This document shows, piece by piece, positions 17,413 to 27,692 of a stretch of DNA of 49,722 nucleotides. Each line of letters begins with the position of its first letter. Position 1 is the first letter of the stretch. The notes beneath the pieces are model-generated. The model was not told where the DNA came from, made no database searches, and was given only the letters and a program-made list of their open reading frames with translations. This DNA is from JBAZKK01 sp964456925 (GTDB lineage Bacteria; Omnitrophota; Gorgyraeia; Gygaellales; Profunditerraquicolaceae), in the NCBI GenBank assembly GCA_964456925.1, contig CAYWCX010000002.1:1-49722 (forward strand), given 5' to 3'. A program made the position numbers and the translations under genes.

Positions 17413-18283
17413 AGGCTCAATTACGGCAATCGTAACGCCTTTTGAAAAAGGCAAATTGGACGAAAAGAGATTCCGCGAGCTTATTGAATTCCAGATTAAA
17501 AACAAAACGTCGGGTATCGTGCCTTGCGGCACTACCGGCGAATCCGCGACCCTGTCTTTCAAGGAACATGAGCGGGTTATCGAAATTGCCATTGAGCAGG
17601 TCAACAAGAGGATTGCGGTGATTGCCGGAACCGGCTCAAATTCTACCGACGAGGCAATAATGCTGACGAGACATGCTGCAAAGGCCGGCGCAGACGCGTC
17701 GCTGCAGGTTTCTCCTTATTATAACCGTCCGACCCAGAGGGGGCTCTACGAGCATTTTAAGGCCATTGCCGGGGCAGTAGATATTGATATTATCCTGTAC
17801 AATATTGCCTCGCGCACCGGCGTTAACATTGAGCCGGAGACGATTGCCAGGTTAGCCCGCGATTGCAAAAATATCGTAGGGGTAAAAGAGGCCTCGGGTA
17901 ACCTGGAGCAGATGGCGCGTATCAAAGCACTCTGCGGCGAGGAGTTTAATTTGATTTCCGGGGATGACAGCCTGACCCTGCCGGTATTATCACTCGGCGG
18001 TACCGGGATTATCTCAGTGGTGGCTAATATCGTGCCCGGCGATGTCGCGGATATGGTCGCGGCCTTTGAGAAGGGCAACCTTAAAGAGGCCCGCCGGTTG
18101 CATTATAAACTTCTGCCTTTGGTAAAAGCGATGTTTATTGAAACCAACCCCATTCCGGTAAAAACTGCGATGGGATTGCTGGGGATGTGCGAGCCGGATT
18201 TGCGGCTTCCGCTTTGCGCGATGTCTCCCGAAAATTTAGAAAAGCTAAAGCTCGCTCTTCGCGAATACGGGTTAGTTCGATAA
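17405..18283 (+). CDS. dapA: 4-hydroxy-tetrahydrodipicolinate synthase
   Basis: This 292-aa TIM-barrel enzyme condenses pyruvate with aspartate semialdehyde. The Schiff-base Lys161 lies in VGVKEASGN. CGTTGESATL, SPYYNRPTQRGLYEHF and the Tyr132 region LYNIASRTG are present; Ala replaces the usual Pro of YNVPxRTG. An open frame extends upstream to 17285 within dapF, but ATG 17405 follows aaggag and gives the normal start MYKGSITAIVTPF. It is the last gene before hairpin element B. Confidence 0.96.
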   Translation: MYKGSITAIVTPFEKGKLDEKRFRELIEFQIKNKTSGIVPCGTTGESATLSFKEHERVIEIAIEQVNKRIAVIAGTGSNSTDEAIMLTRHAAKAGADASLQVSPYYNRPTQRGLYEHFKAIAGAVDIDIILYNIASRTGVNIEPETIARLARDCKNIVGVKEASGNLEQMARIKALCGEEFNLISGDDSLTLPVLSLGGTGIISVVANIVPGDVADMVAAFEKGNLKEARRLHYKLLPLVKAMFIETNPIPVKTAMGLLGMCEPDLRLPLCAMSPENLEKLKLALREYGLVR

Positions 18284-18291
18284 TATATTGA

Positions 18292-18478
18292 TATTACGAG
18301 GGATTTGTCAAGCAGCACATAAGAAATTTTTCGGCATCTCGCTCGAGTTCGAGTCTGCAAGGTTTTACGACGAGCTGGAGTACGCCTGCCCCGCGATAGC
18401 CTACTGACGGAAGCGAGGAGTAAACCGTAGCAGACGGCGAAAAATTTCAGTGCTGCGAGACAATATCCCGAAGTAATA
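18292..18478 (+). repeat. Long hairpin element, copy B (upstream of dapB)
   Basis: This 187-nt imperfect inverted structure fills the dapA-dapB spacer. Arms: tattac 18292-18297 with gtaata 18473-18478; gggat-ttgtc 18300-18309 with gacaa-t-atccc 18459-18469; an aa/ga loop; gcagcac with gtgctgc; an ataa/a bulge; and gaaatttttcg 18323-18333 with cgaaaaatttc 18438-18448. The architecture matches the element before asd. In the inner 11-bp stem two positions differ between the copies and both are compensated on the other strand. The centre shares gatagcct, gtaaaccg and gcagacgg blocks. Confidence 0.8.
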
Positions 18479-18502
18479 ATTATGTAATAACAAGGAGTTA
18501 AG

Positions 18503-19213
18503 ATGATTAAACTGGGCATTGCGGGCGTTTACGGTAAAATGGGCAGGCGTATTTTTGAATTGGCCTCGCATGATAAGGACTTTGAGGTATCCCTTGCCCT
18601 GGAGAAAAAAGGCACACCGGTTATCGGCAAAGAATTAGGCAAGATTAAAGTATCCTCCAGCCCCGACGGCTTGTTCCTGGTGGATGTCCTGGTGGATTTT
18701 ACTACTCCCGAGGCCACCGAAACCAATCTGGATTACGTTGCCAGGTACAAAAAAGCGCTTGTACTGGGAACTACCGGTTTAAACGAAGCCCAGTTAAAGA
18801 AGGTCGAAGATATCAGCCGGGTAGTGCCGGTGGTATTCTCTCCGAACATGTCGGTAGGGGTGAATGTTTTATTCGCCATCCTGCCCGAGATTGCCAAGAA
18901 ACTCGGTCCGGATTACAGCATTGAAATCGTAGAGGCGCACCATAAATCCAAGAAGGACGCCCCTTCCGGCACCGCCCGGAAGTTTGCCCAGATCCTGGCA
19001 GACGCTACGCACAAGGAAATACCTGCCCATGCCATCCGGCTCGGCGACATTATCGGCGACCACACCGTAATCTTCTGCGGCAACTCCGAACGTATTGAGA
19101 TTAAGCATCAGGCGCACACCCGTGACCTCTTTGCGCTCGGCGCATTAAAGGCTGCAAAATGGGTTCATAACAAACCTGCAGGATTATATTCCATGCAGGA
19201 TGTTTTAAAATAA
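18503..19213 (+). CDS. dapB: 4-hydroxy-tetrahydrodipicolinate reductase
   Basis: This 236-aa NAD(P)H enzyme produces tetrahydrodipicolinate. The nucleotide-binding GIAGVYGKMGR is at the N-terminus, and the catalytic and substrate segment EAHHKSKKDAPSGTA is in the middle. The GTTGLNEAQ motif is present. The ATG follows an aaggag site just downstream of hairpin element B, so that element would be in the 5' leader or the intercistronic RNA of dapB. Confidence 0.96.
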   Translation: MIKLGIAGVYGKMGRRIFELASHDKDFEVSLALEKKGTPVIGKELGKIKVSSSPDGLFLVDVLVDFTTPEATETNLDYVARYKKALVLGTTGLNEAQLKKVEDISRVVPVVFSPNMSVGVNVLFAILPEIAKKLGPDYSIEIVEAHHKSKKDAPSGTARKFAQILADATHKEIPAHAIRLGDIIGDHTVIFCGNSERIEIKHQAHTRDLFALGALKAAKWVHNKPAGLYSMQDVLK

Positions 19214-19227
19214 AGGATGAGGCAATA

Positions 19228-20421
19228 ATGTTTAGGCTTTCCCGGAAATTAGAGGCATTACCGCCGTATCTGTTCGTAGAGATTGACCGGGCCAAGAGGA
19301 GGGCCCGCGCCGAAGGCCGCGATATCATTGATTTGGGGGTGGGCGACCCGGACCAGCCTACTCCGCGGCATATCGTCGAGAAACTCTATGAAGCAGCCCG
19401 GGAGCCGGCAAATCAGCGTTATGCCCTGGACCAGGGGATGGCGGGTTTGCGTGAGGCGATTGCCGGATGGTATGACAGGCGCTTCAATGTTAAGCTCAAT
19501 CCGGACACGGAAATCCTGCCCTTGATCGGCTCAAAAGAGGGGATTGCGCATCTGCCGCTGGCTTTTCTGAATCAGGGGGATTATTCCCTGGTGCCGGACC
19601 CGTGTTACCCTCCTTATAAAGGCGGGACTATCCTCGCCGGAGGCAGGCCGCATCTGGTGCCGTTATTAGCGGATAATGATTTTCTTCCCGACCTGAAAAA
19701 AATACCTCTCAATATCCGCCGAAAAGCGAAATTACTTTACGTCAATTATCCGAACAATCCCACTTCTGCCACTGCCGGAGAAACTTTTTATCAAGAGGCA
19801 GTAGAATTTGCCGCTAAGAATAAAATTATCGTGGCTTCGGACCTCGCTTATTCTGAAATGAGTTACGACGGCTACCGGCCGGCCAGTCTTTTAGAAGTAA
19901 AAGGCGCCAGGGATGTGGCAGTTGAGTTCCACTCTCTTTCCAAAACTTACAATATGACCGGCTGGCGGATAGGCTGGGCTTGCGGTAATGCTAAATTAAT
20001 CGCGGCCCTGGCTAAGGTGAAGTCTAATATTGATTCCGGTATCTTCTCGGCAATCCAGATTGCGGGGGTAGCGGCATTGGAAGGGCCGCAGGACGTCATT
20101 AACCAGATGTGCCGGGTGTATCAAGACCGCCGGGACACCCTTATTCGCGGATTAGAGAGATTAGGCTGGGAGGTAAGGCCGCCTAAAGCTACTTTTTATG
20201 TCTGGTTGAAAATCCCTAATGCCGGCTGTTGCCGCAAGACTCGCGGGACTTCCCGCTGCTGTAATTCCATGGACTTCGCAGCCCTCTTATTGGATAGGGC
20301 GTCTCTCATCGTTACGCCGGGGGTGGGATTTGGCCGGTATGGCGAAGGTTATATTCGCATCGCGCTTACCGTTGATAAAGAAAGAATCCAGGAGGCAGTT
20401 GACCGCCTCAAAAACCTTTAA
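19228..20421 (+). CDS. dapL: LL-diaminopimelate aminotransferase
   Basis: This 397-aa fold-I aminotransferase converts tetrahydrodipicolinate directly to LL-DAP with glutamate, bypassing the acyl-intermediate steps of dapC/D/E. LGVGDPDQPTP, the YPNNPTSATA loop and Lys239 in SLSKTYNMTGWRIGW are visible. Its place between dapB and other DAP genes, and the absence of dapD/dapE, support DapL over a general aspartate aminotransferase. Residues 331-346 form an odd Cys-rich insertion (two CC pairs) between the ATFYVWLKIP strand and the SMDFAALLLD helix, where relatives usually have a short loop. Confidence 0.9.
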   Translation: MFRLSRKLEALPPYLFVEIDRAKRRARAEGRDIIDLGVGDPDQPTPRHIVEKLYEAAREPANQRYALDQGMAGLREAIAGWYDRRFNVKLNPDTEILPLIGSKEGIAHLPLAFLNQGDYSLVPDPCYPPYKGGTILAGGRPHLVPLLADNDFLPDLKKIPLNIRRKAKLLYVNYPNNPTSATAGETFYQEAVEFAAKNKIIVASDLAYSEMSYDGYRPASLLEVKGARDVAVEFHSLSKTYNMTGWRIGWACGNAKLIAALAKVKSNIDSGIFSAIQIAGVAALEGPQDVINQMCRVYQDRRDTLIRGLERLGWEVRPPKATFYVWLKIPNAGCCRKTRGTSRCCNSMDFAALLLDRASLIVTPGVGFGRYGEGYIRIALTVDKERIQEAVDRLKNL

Positions 20422-20425
20422 CTTA

Positions 20426-20458
20426 GGGACGGTTCTCAACTTGAACTAAAGGTGTCCC
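20426..20458. repeat. REP-like nested palindrome between dapL and folK
   Basis: gggac (20426-20430) pairs with gtccc (20454-20458), and inside it ggttc (20431-20435) pairs with gaact (20443-20447). The sequence resembles the short gggacggttctc-type palindromes scattered in many bacterial genomes near RAYT transposases; that link is inferred from memory. It overlaps the GTG that could serve as a folK start. Confidence 0.5.
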
Positions 20459-20463
20459 CGGAA

Positions 20464-20865
20464 ATGGCAATCTGTTACCTTGGTATCGGCTCTAACTTCG
20501 GCGATCGGCGCAAATACATCCGGGCAGCGATTCAGAAAATTAAAGAATTGAAGGACACTAAGGTAATCAAGGTATCGCGCCTTTACGAAACACGCCCTGT
20601 CGGCGGACCGGCCGGCCAGGGAAAGTTTTTGAATGCCGCCTTAAAAATCAAAACCGCTATCCCGCCTTTGGCGTTCCTCAAAGAAATTAAAAAAATCGAG
20701 AAGAGGTTAGGCAGGGTGAAGACCGTGCGTTTTGGTCCGCGCAGTATTGACCTGGATATTCTTTTTTACGGCAATAGCGTTATTTCCCGTCCCAAACTCA
20801 AAGTTCCGCATCCCAGGGTGTTCCAGCGCGAATTCGTGATGCAGCCCTTATTAGAAGTGCTATGA
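20464..20865 (+). CDS. folK: 2-amino-4-hydroxy-6-hydroxymethyldihydropteridine diphosphokinase
   Basis: This ~133-aa protein transfers pyrophosphate from ATP to the pterin in folate synthesis. Family landmarks are YLGIGSNFGDR at the start, TRPVGGPAGQGKFLNAAL and GPRSIDLDILFYG, in which the aspartates bind magnesium. ATG 20464 is preferred over GTG 20452, because the latter lies inside a palindromic repeat. No clear ribosome-binding site is seen. It ends with an ATGA overlap into panC. Confidence 0.93.
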   Translation: MAICYLGIGSNFGDRRKYIRAAIQKIKELKDTKVIKVSRLYETRPVGGPAGQGKFLNAALKIKTAIPPLAFLKEIKKIEKRLGRVKTVRFGPRSIDLDILFYGNSVISRPKLKVPHPRVFQREFVMQPLLEVL

Positions 20866-21707
20866 AGATTATCAGAAGCATAAAAGAGATGCAGCAGCTC
20901 GCCGGTTCCTGGAAAAGGAGGGGTTACCGCGTAGGTTTTGTCCCGACGATGGGCGCCCTCCATGAAGGGCACTTAAGCCTGATACGCCAGGCGCGTAAGA
21001 ATAATAAGAAAGTAATAGTCAGCATCTTTGTCAATCCCACCCAGTTCGGACCTAAGGAAGATTTTAAAAAATACCCCCGCAATTTATCAGAAGACGCCAG
21101 ACTTTGCCGCAAGGAGGGCGTAGATGTTGTTTTCTGTCCCTCTGCCGTAGAAATGTACCCTTCTAATTATAAGACCTACGTGGAAATCGAGGATTTAAGC
21201 GCGGTTTTATGCGGTGAGTTCCGGCCCGGGCATTTCCGCGGGGTGGCTACGGTGGTAACCAAGCTTTTTAATATCGTGCAGCCGGATATCGCCTATCTGG
21301 GGCAAAAGGACGCCCAGCAGGCAATTATTATCAAGAGGATGGCAAGGGATTTGAATATGCCGCTTCGCATAGAAATAGTCCCTACCCGCCGGGACAGGGA
21401 CGGCTTAGCCTTGAGTTCGCGTAACAGGTATTTGACTGCCGCGGAAAGAAAAAGCGCGGCGGTTTTAAACCGCGCCTTAAACCTCGGCCATAAACTCGTT
21501 GCCGACGGAAACCGCAACAGCCGTAAGATTATAACTAAACTTAAGGCCCTTATCAGGAAAAGCCCGCGAACCAGGATTCAATACCTCGAGATAGTAGACC
21601 CGCAGGACTTAAGGCCGGTAGCAAGAATAAAGGGACAGGCTTTGATTGCACTGGCAGTATATCTTGGTAAGACGCGTTTGATAGACAACATTATTGTAAG
21701 GGGTTAA
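20862..21707 (+). CDS. panC: Pantothenate synthetase
   Basis: This 281-aa ligase joins pantoate and beta-alanine with ATP. The nucleotidyltransferase motif is HEGH at residues 34-37 within VPTMGALHEGHLSLI. FVNPTQFGPKEDF, the FRGVATVVTKLF region and GQKDAQQ are also typical, as is the late LSSRNRYL. It is coupled to folK by a four-base overlap. panB and panD are not in the window. Confidence 0.96.
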   Translation: MKIIRSIKEMQQLAGSWKRRGYRVGFVPTMGALHEGHLSLIRQARKNNKKVIVSIFVNPTQFGPKEDFKKYPRNLSEDARLCRKEGVDVVFCPSAVEMYPSNYKTYVEIEDLSAVLCGEFRPGHFRGVATVVTKLFNIVQPDIAYLGQKDAQQAIIIKRMARDLNMPLRIEIVPTRRDRDGLALSSRNRYLTAAERKSAAVLNRALNLGHKLVADGNRNSRKIITKLKALIRKSPRTRIQYLEIVDPQDLRPVARIKGQALIALAVYLGKTRLIDNIIVRG

Positions 21708-21718
21708 AGGATAAAACG

Positions 21719-22531
21719 GTGCTGAAAATATCAATCGTAGGGTGCGGGGCAATCGGCACTTCCCTGGCAAGGACAATCTCTTCGCAATTTCAGGCTCAGG
21801 CGAGACTTGTCGCTCTTTATGATATTGACAGGCAAAAAGCAGTTAAACTGGCGCGACAACTGAAACAGCCGGTTCTTGCCGTGAGGGATTTAAACAGCGC
21901 TATTAAAAAAGCACAGTTAATTATTGAAGCAAGCAGCGCCAGCGCAGCTTTTGATATCGCCCGTAAGGGCGTCAGGGCCGGCCGCGATATTATGGTGATG
22001 AGCGTAGGCGCTTTGTTGAAAGGACGCCGGCAATTAGAAAAAGAAGCCGCCAGTAAAGGAAGCTCTATTTACATACCGTCCGGCGCGATAGCCGGGATTG
22101 ATGCCTTGAGGGCAGCGCAGTGCGCAGGCATAAAAAGAGTAACCCTCACTACCTTAAAGCCGCCGCAGGCATTTAAGGGCGTGGAGTATGTCGCCGCAAA
22201 AAATATAGACCTGTCCCGGCTTAAAAAAGATAAGGTCCTTTTTGAAGGTAATGCGTTGGCGGCGACGCGTGCCTTTCCGCAGAACATTAATGTTGCGGCA
22301 GTCTTGAGCCTTGCGGGGGCGGGTCCGGCAAAGACGCGGGTGCGTATTGTGGCATCACCCGGCCTAAAGCGCAATATGCACCGCATCGAAATCGAATCCC
22401 GGGCCGGCAGGATAACCACCTCGACCGAAAATGTTATTCATCCCGCCAATCCTAAAACAAGTTATCTGGCGGTTCTGGCGGCACTCGCGACCCTGAAGAG
22501 GATATTAGGGCCGCTGGAGATCGGAAACTAA
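21719..22531 (+). CDS. nadX: L-aspartate dehydrogenase-like oxidoreductase
   Basis: This 270-aa NAD(P)-dependent protein starts at GTG. It has the Rossmann motif ISIVGCGAIGTSL, the central YIPSGAIAGIDAL and the C-terminal AFPQNINVAA and HPANPKTSYLA segments that mark the aspartate dehydrogenase (NadX/DUF108) family. Such enzymes oxidise aspartate to iminoaspartate, which NadA can use for NAD synthesis, in place of NadB. Its place after panC is suggestive of cofactor synthesis but does not fix the substrate. The last gene of the biosynthetic run. Confidence 0.82.
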   Translation: MLKISIVGCGAIGTSLARTISSQFQAQARLVALYDIDRQKAVKLARQLKQPVLAVRDLNSAIKKAQLIIEASSASAAFDIARKGVRAGRDIMVMSVGALLKGRRQLEKEAASKGSSIYIPSGAIAGIDALRAAQCAGIKRVTLTTLKPPQAFKGVEYVAAKNIDLSRLKKDKVLFEGNALAATRAFPQNINVAAVLSLAGAGPAKTRVRIVASPGLKRNMHRIEIESRAGRITTSTENVIHPANPKTSYLAVLAALATLKRILGPLEIGN

Positions 22532-22562
22532 ATCTTAAAAAGAGGGGAGGTGAAAAGAAAAT

Positions 22563-22805
22563 ATGGCACAGAAACTCATGAAGTTAGGTATCAAGAGGCA
22601 GAAGGGTTACCTTTACTACATTGACAAGAGAGGCGATGTATCCTGCGCCAAGATGGCGAGGGGCGCCAAAAAGGGAGGCAACCCCAAGAAAGTAGCAAAG
22701 TGCGGTATCAAGAGGAAAGAGGGTTACCTCTATTTTCTTGACAAGCGAGGCGACGTCTCTTGCGCCAAGATGAAAAGAGGCGGCAAGAAGAAAAAGAGAC
22801 GTTAG
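22563..22805 (+). CDS. Small basic protein with two tandem repeats, function unknown
   Basis: This 80-aa, very basic protein has a strong ribosome-binding site (ggggaggtgaa). It is built from two near-identical units, residues ~7-34 and ~46-73, each reading about GIKR-x2-GYLY-x2-DKRGDVSCAKM-x-RG, then a lysine/arginine tail. Each unit has one Cys in the invariant GDVSCAKM. The fold and function are unknown to me; related short GYLYYIDK-GDVS proteins occur in other uncultured and deltaproteobacterial genomes as far as I recall. Nucleic-acid binding is a guess from charge only. It stands alone, followed by a hairpin. Confidence 0.8.
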   Translation: MAQKLMKLGIKRQKGYLYYIDKRGDVSCAKMARGAKKGGNPKKVAKCGIKRKEGYLYFLDKRGDVSCAKMKRGGKKKKRR

Positions 22806-22814
22806 CGAGGCGAT

Positions 22815-22875
22815 GCCCCGCATCTTTTTGTAAAGCGGATAAATTTTTTATTAAAGATGCGGGGCTTCCTTTCTT
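22815..22875 (+). terminator. Long-stem hairpin after the small basic protein gene
   Basis: gccccgcatcttt (22815-22827) pairs perfectly with aaagatgcggggc (22853-22865). The loop is 25 nt and the tail ttcctttctt is T-rich but interrupted. It probably ends the small-protein transcript and may also stabilise it. Confidence 0.65.
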
Positions 22876-22906
22876 AAAAAGGCAAGGCCGGGATTACAAT
22901 AAATAA

Positions 22907-24868
22907 ATGAAGACAAGAAACAGCGCTCTGATTATAATTGCGGCAACGATAGTAGTTTACCTTAATTCGCTTGCCAACGGTTTCGTCTGGGACGATATCG
23001 CCCTGACGGTAAACAACGATTTTATAAAGGGGTTTGCTTTAATCAAAGAGATAATAGCAAGGCCCCTTTACTATCTTTCCGGCGACAGCCTTGTTTATTA
23101 CCGGCCGCTTCAGGCGGTCTCCTATCTTTTTGATTATTCACTCTGGGGCCTTGTCCCTTTCGGTTTTCATCTTACCAATCTTGTCTTGCATATTCTGGCT
23201 GCGCTGCTGGTTTACCGTTTTAGCGGTCTTCTGTTCGGCGACAGCGAAGCCGGATTTTTAAGCGCCTTGCTATTCGCGGTGCACCCGCTTAATACTTCCG
23301 TCGTAGATTATATTTCCGGCAGGGCGGATATCCTGCTTGCGGTATTTTCGCTGTCAGCGCTGCTTTTATTTATCAGAGGCGGCAGGAAATACTATTTCTG
23401 GTCCTTGTGGTGTTTTATTTTAGCCCTGTTATCAAAGGAGGCCGCGGTTATTTTTCCGCTTGTGCTCGTCTTTGTGCAGGAGATGTATTTTAAAATTAAA
23501 AGCATTAAGGAAGGCAGGAACAAGGCACGCCCCTGGTATGCAGTTTTTATCTTAGCATCTTTAATCTACCTGCTGTTAAGAATCAAGGTTATCAAAATAG
23601 GCACGAATATTTTTCCTCCCGCAGGGAGCAACCCCGCAAGCATCATATTTACCTTTATTAATATAAATATAAATTATATCAGGTTAGCATATGCGCCTTT
23701 TGGCCTGCATATGCTGCGCAACATACCCGTGGTAATGCCTCACGCAGCCGCCTTTATTCTATATGGTTTGTTTGTTTTGATTCTCTCATCCGCCGCGATT
23801 ATTATTTATCGTCGCAATAAACGGGTATTTTTACTATTAGGTCTTTCCTTTCTCTGGCTGCTTCCGACAGCGCTGCCTTTCTTCAGATACCCGGAGTATT
23901 ATCTTCAAGGCAGGGCAATCATGGCGGAGAGCTGGTTTTACCTACCGCTAATCGGGATACTGGCTATTACGGTGTGGTTATTAAAGATTATCACGGCAAG
24001 GGCGCGCCTGTCATTCTATATTGTCATCGGCTGTTTAGCGGTTTACTTCTCAATTATAACCGTTAAGGAAAGTTTCAGTTGGCGCAGCAACTACGCCCTC
24101 TTCAGCAATATTTTGAAATACGTGGATAACAGCGTGACTGCCTACCGCAATATTGCCCAGGTTTACCTTAACAGGGGCGCGAACCAGAGGGCCATCGAGG
24201 CTTACCGGAAGGCACTGCTTTTAAAGCAGGACGATAAAAGAAGGGCGGCTTTATATAATGGTATTGCCCGGGCTTTTCTTGCGGATAACCGGCTGGCGGA
24301 TGCTTATGATAGTTGTAAAATGGCTATTGCCGCAAACCCCGATGATGCCGACAGCTATGCCTCTTGGGGGCTGATTTCTGCTGTTAAAGGAGACCCTGTC
24401 GGGGCGCGGCAGCAATGGCGAACCGCCCTGGACCGCGACCCTTTTAATGCCGCGGCTTTTGATAATCTGGTGCGCGTAAGCGCTTCTGATAAAGAGACAA
24501 GAAAATATTTAATTGATAAATACGAGGAGCTGCTTGGAAAAAGGGAGTTTTCTATTGCCTACAGGGCGCGCCGCGCCTTAGGTATTATTTACTTTTACTG
24601 TAATATAGATTCCGAAGCCGTTTCATATTTTAAAAAGGCGCTGGCAATCAATCCCTATGACGCCAAGGCCAGCAGCGGGCTGGCGGTTTGTTTTGCGCGC
24701 AGCGCTGATTGCAGGGCCGCGGTTAAGTTTTTCAGGCGCTCCATTAAATTGAACCCCTTTGACCCTGAAGCGTACCGTAATCTCGCCCTGCTTTATAAGG
24801 ACTTAAATATGCCCAGGCAGTCCGCGCGCCTTATCTTAAAAGCCGGATCGCTGGGGCTGTTTGAATAA
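22907..24868 (+). CDS. TMTC-like membrane glycosyltransferase with C-terminal TPRs
   Basis: This 653-aa protein has two parts. Residues ~1-395 form about ten membrane helices with GT-C landmarks: FVWDD (Asp29-Asp30) in the first periplasmic loop, YYRPLQAVSY, FHLTNLVLHILAALLVY and AVHPLNTSVVDYISGRADIL. Residues ~405-650 are tetratricopeptide repeats. This matches the bacterial relatives of eukaryotic TMTC O-mannosyltransferases, which use dolichyl/polyprenyl phosphate sugars. The substrate is unknown; O-glycosylation of exported proteins is a reasonable inference. It is 5 bases from uvrA, but the two need not be related in function. Confidence 0.8.
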   Translation: MKTRNSALIIIAATIVVYLNSLANGFVWDDIALTVNNDFIKGFALIKEIIARPLYYLSGDSLVYYRPLQAVSYLFDYSLWGLVPFGFHLTNLVLHILAALLVYRFSGLLFGDSEAGFLSALLFAVHPLNTSVVDYISGRADILLAVFSLSALLLFIRGGRKYYFWSLWCFILALLSKEAAVIFPLVLVFVQEMYFKIKSIKEGRNKARPWYAVFILASLIYLLLRIKVIKIGTNIFPPAGSNPASIIFTFINININYIRLAYAPFGLHMLRNIPVVMPHAAAFILYGLFVLILSSAAIIIYRRNKRVFLLLGLSFLWLLPTALPFFRYPEYYLQGRAIMAESWFYLPLIGILAITVWLLKIITARARLSFYIVIGCLAVYFSIITVKESFSWRSNYALFSNILKYVDNSVTAYRNIAQVYLNRGANQRAIEAYRKALLLKQDDKRRAALYNGIARAFLADNRLADAYDSCKMAIAANPDDADSYASWGLISAVKGDPVGARQQWRTALDRDPFNAAAFDNLVRVSASDKETRKYLIDKYEELLGKREFSIAYRARRALGIIYFYCNIDSEAVSYFKKALAINPYDAKASSGLAVCFARSADCRAAVKFFRRSIKLNPFDPEAYRNLALLYKDLNMPRQSARLILKAGSLGLFE

Positions 24869-24873
24869 AAAAT

Positions 24874-27669
<2,796 letters not shown>

Positions 27670-27692
27670 AGAGGTGTTATAGTTTAAGAAAA

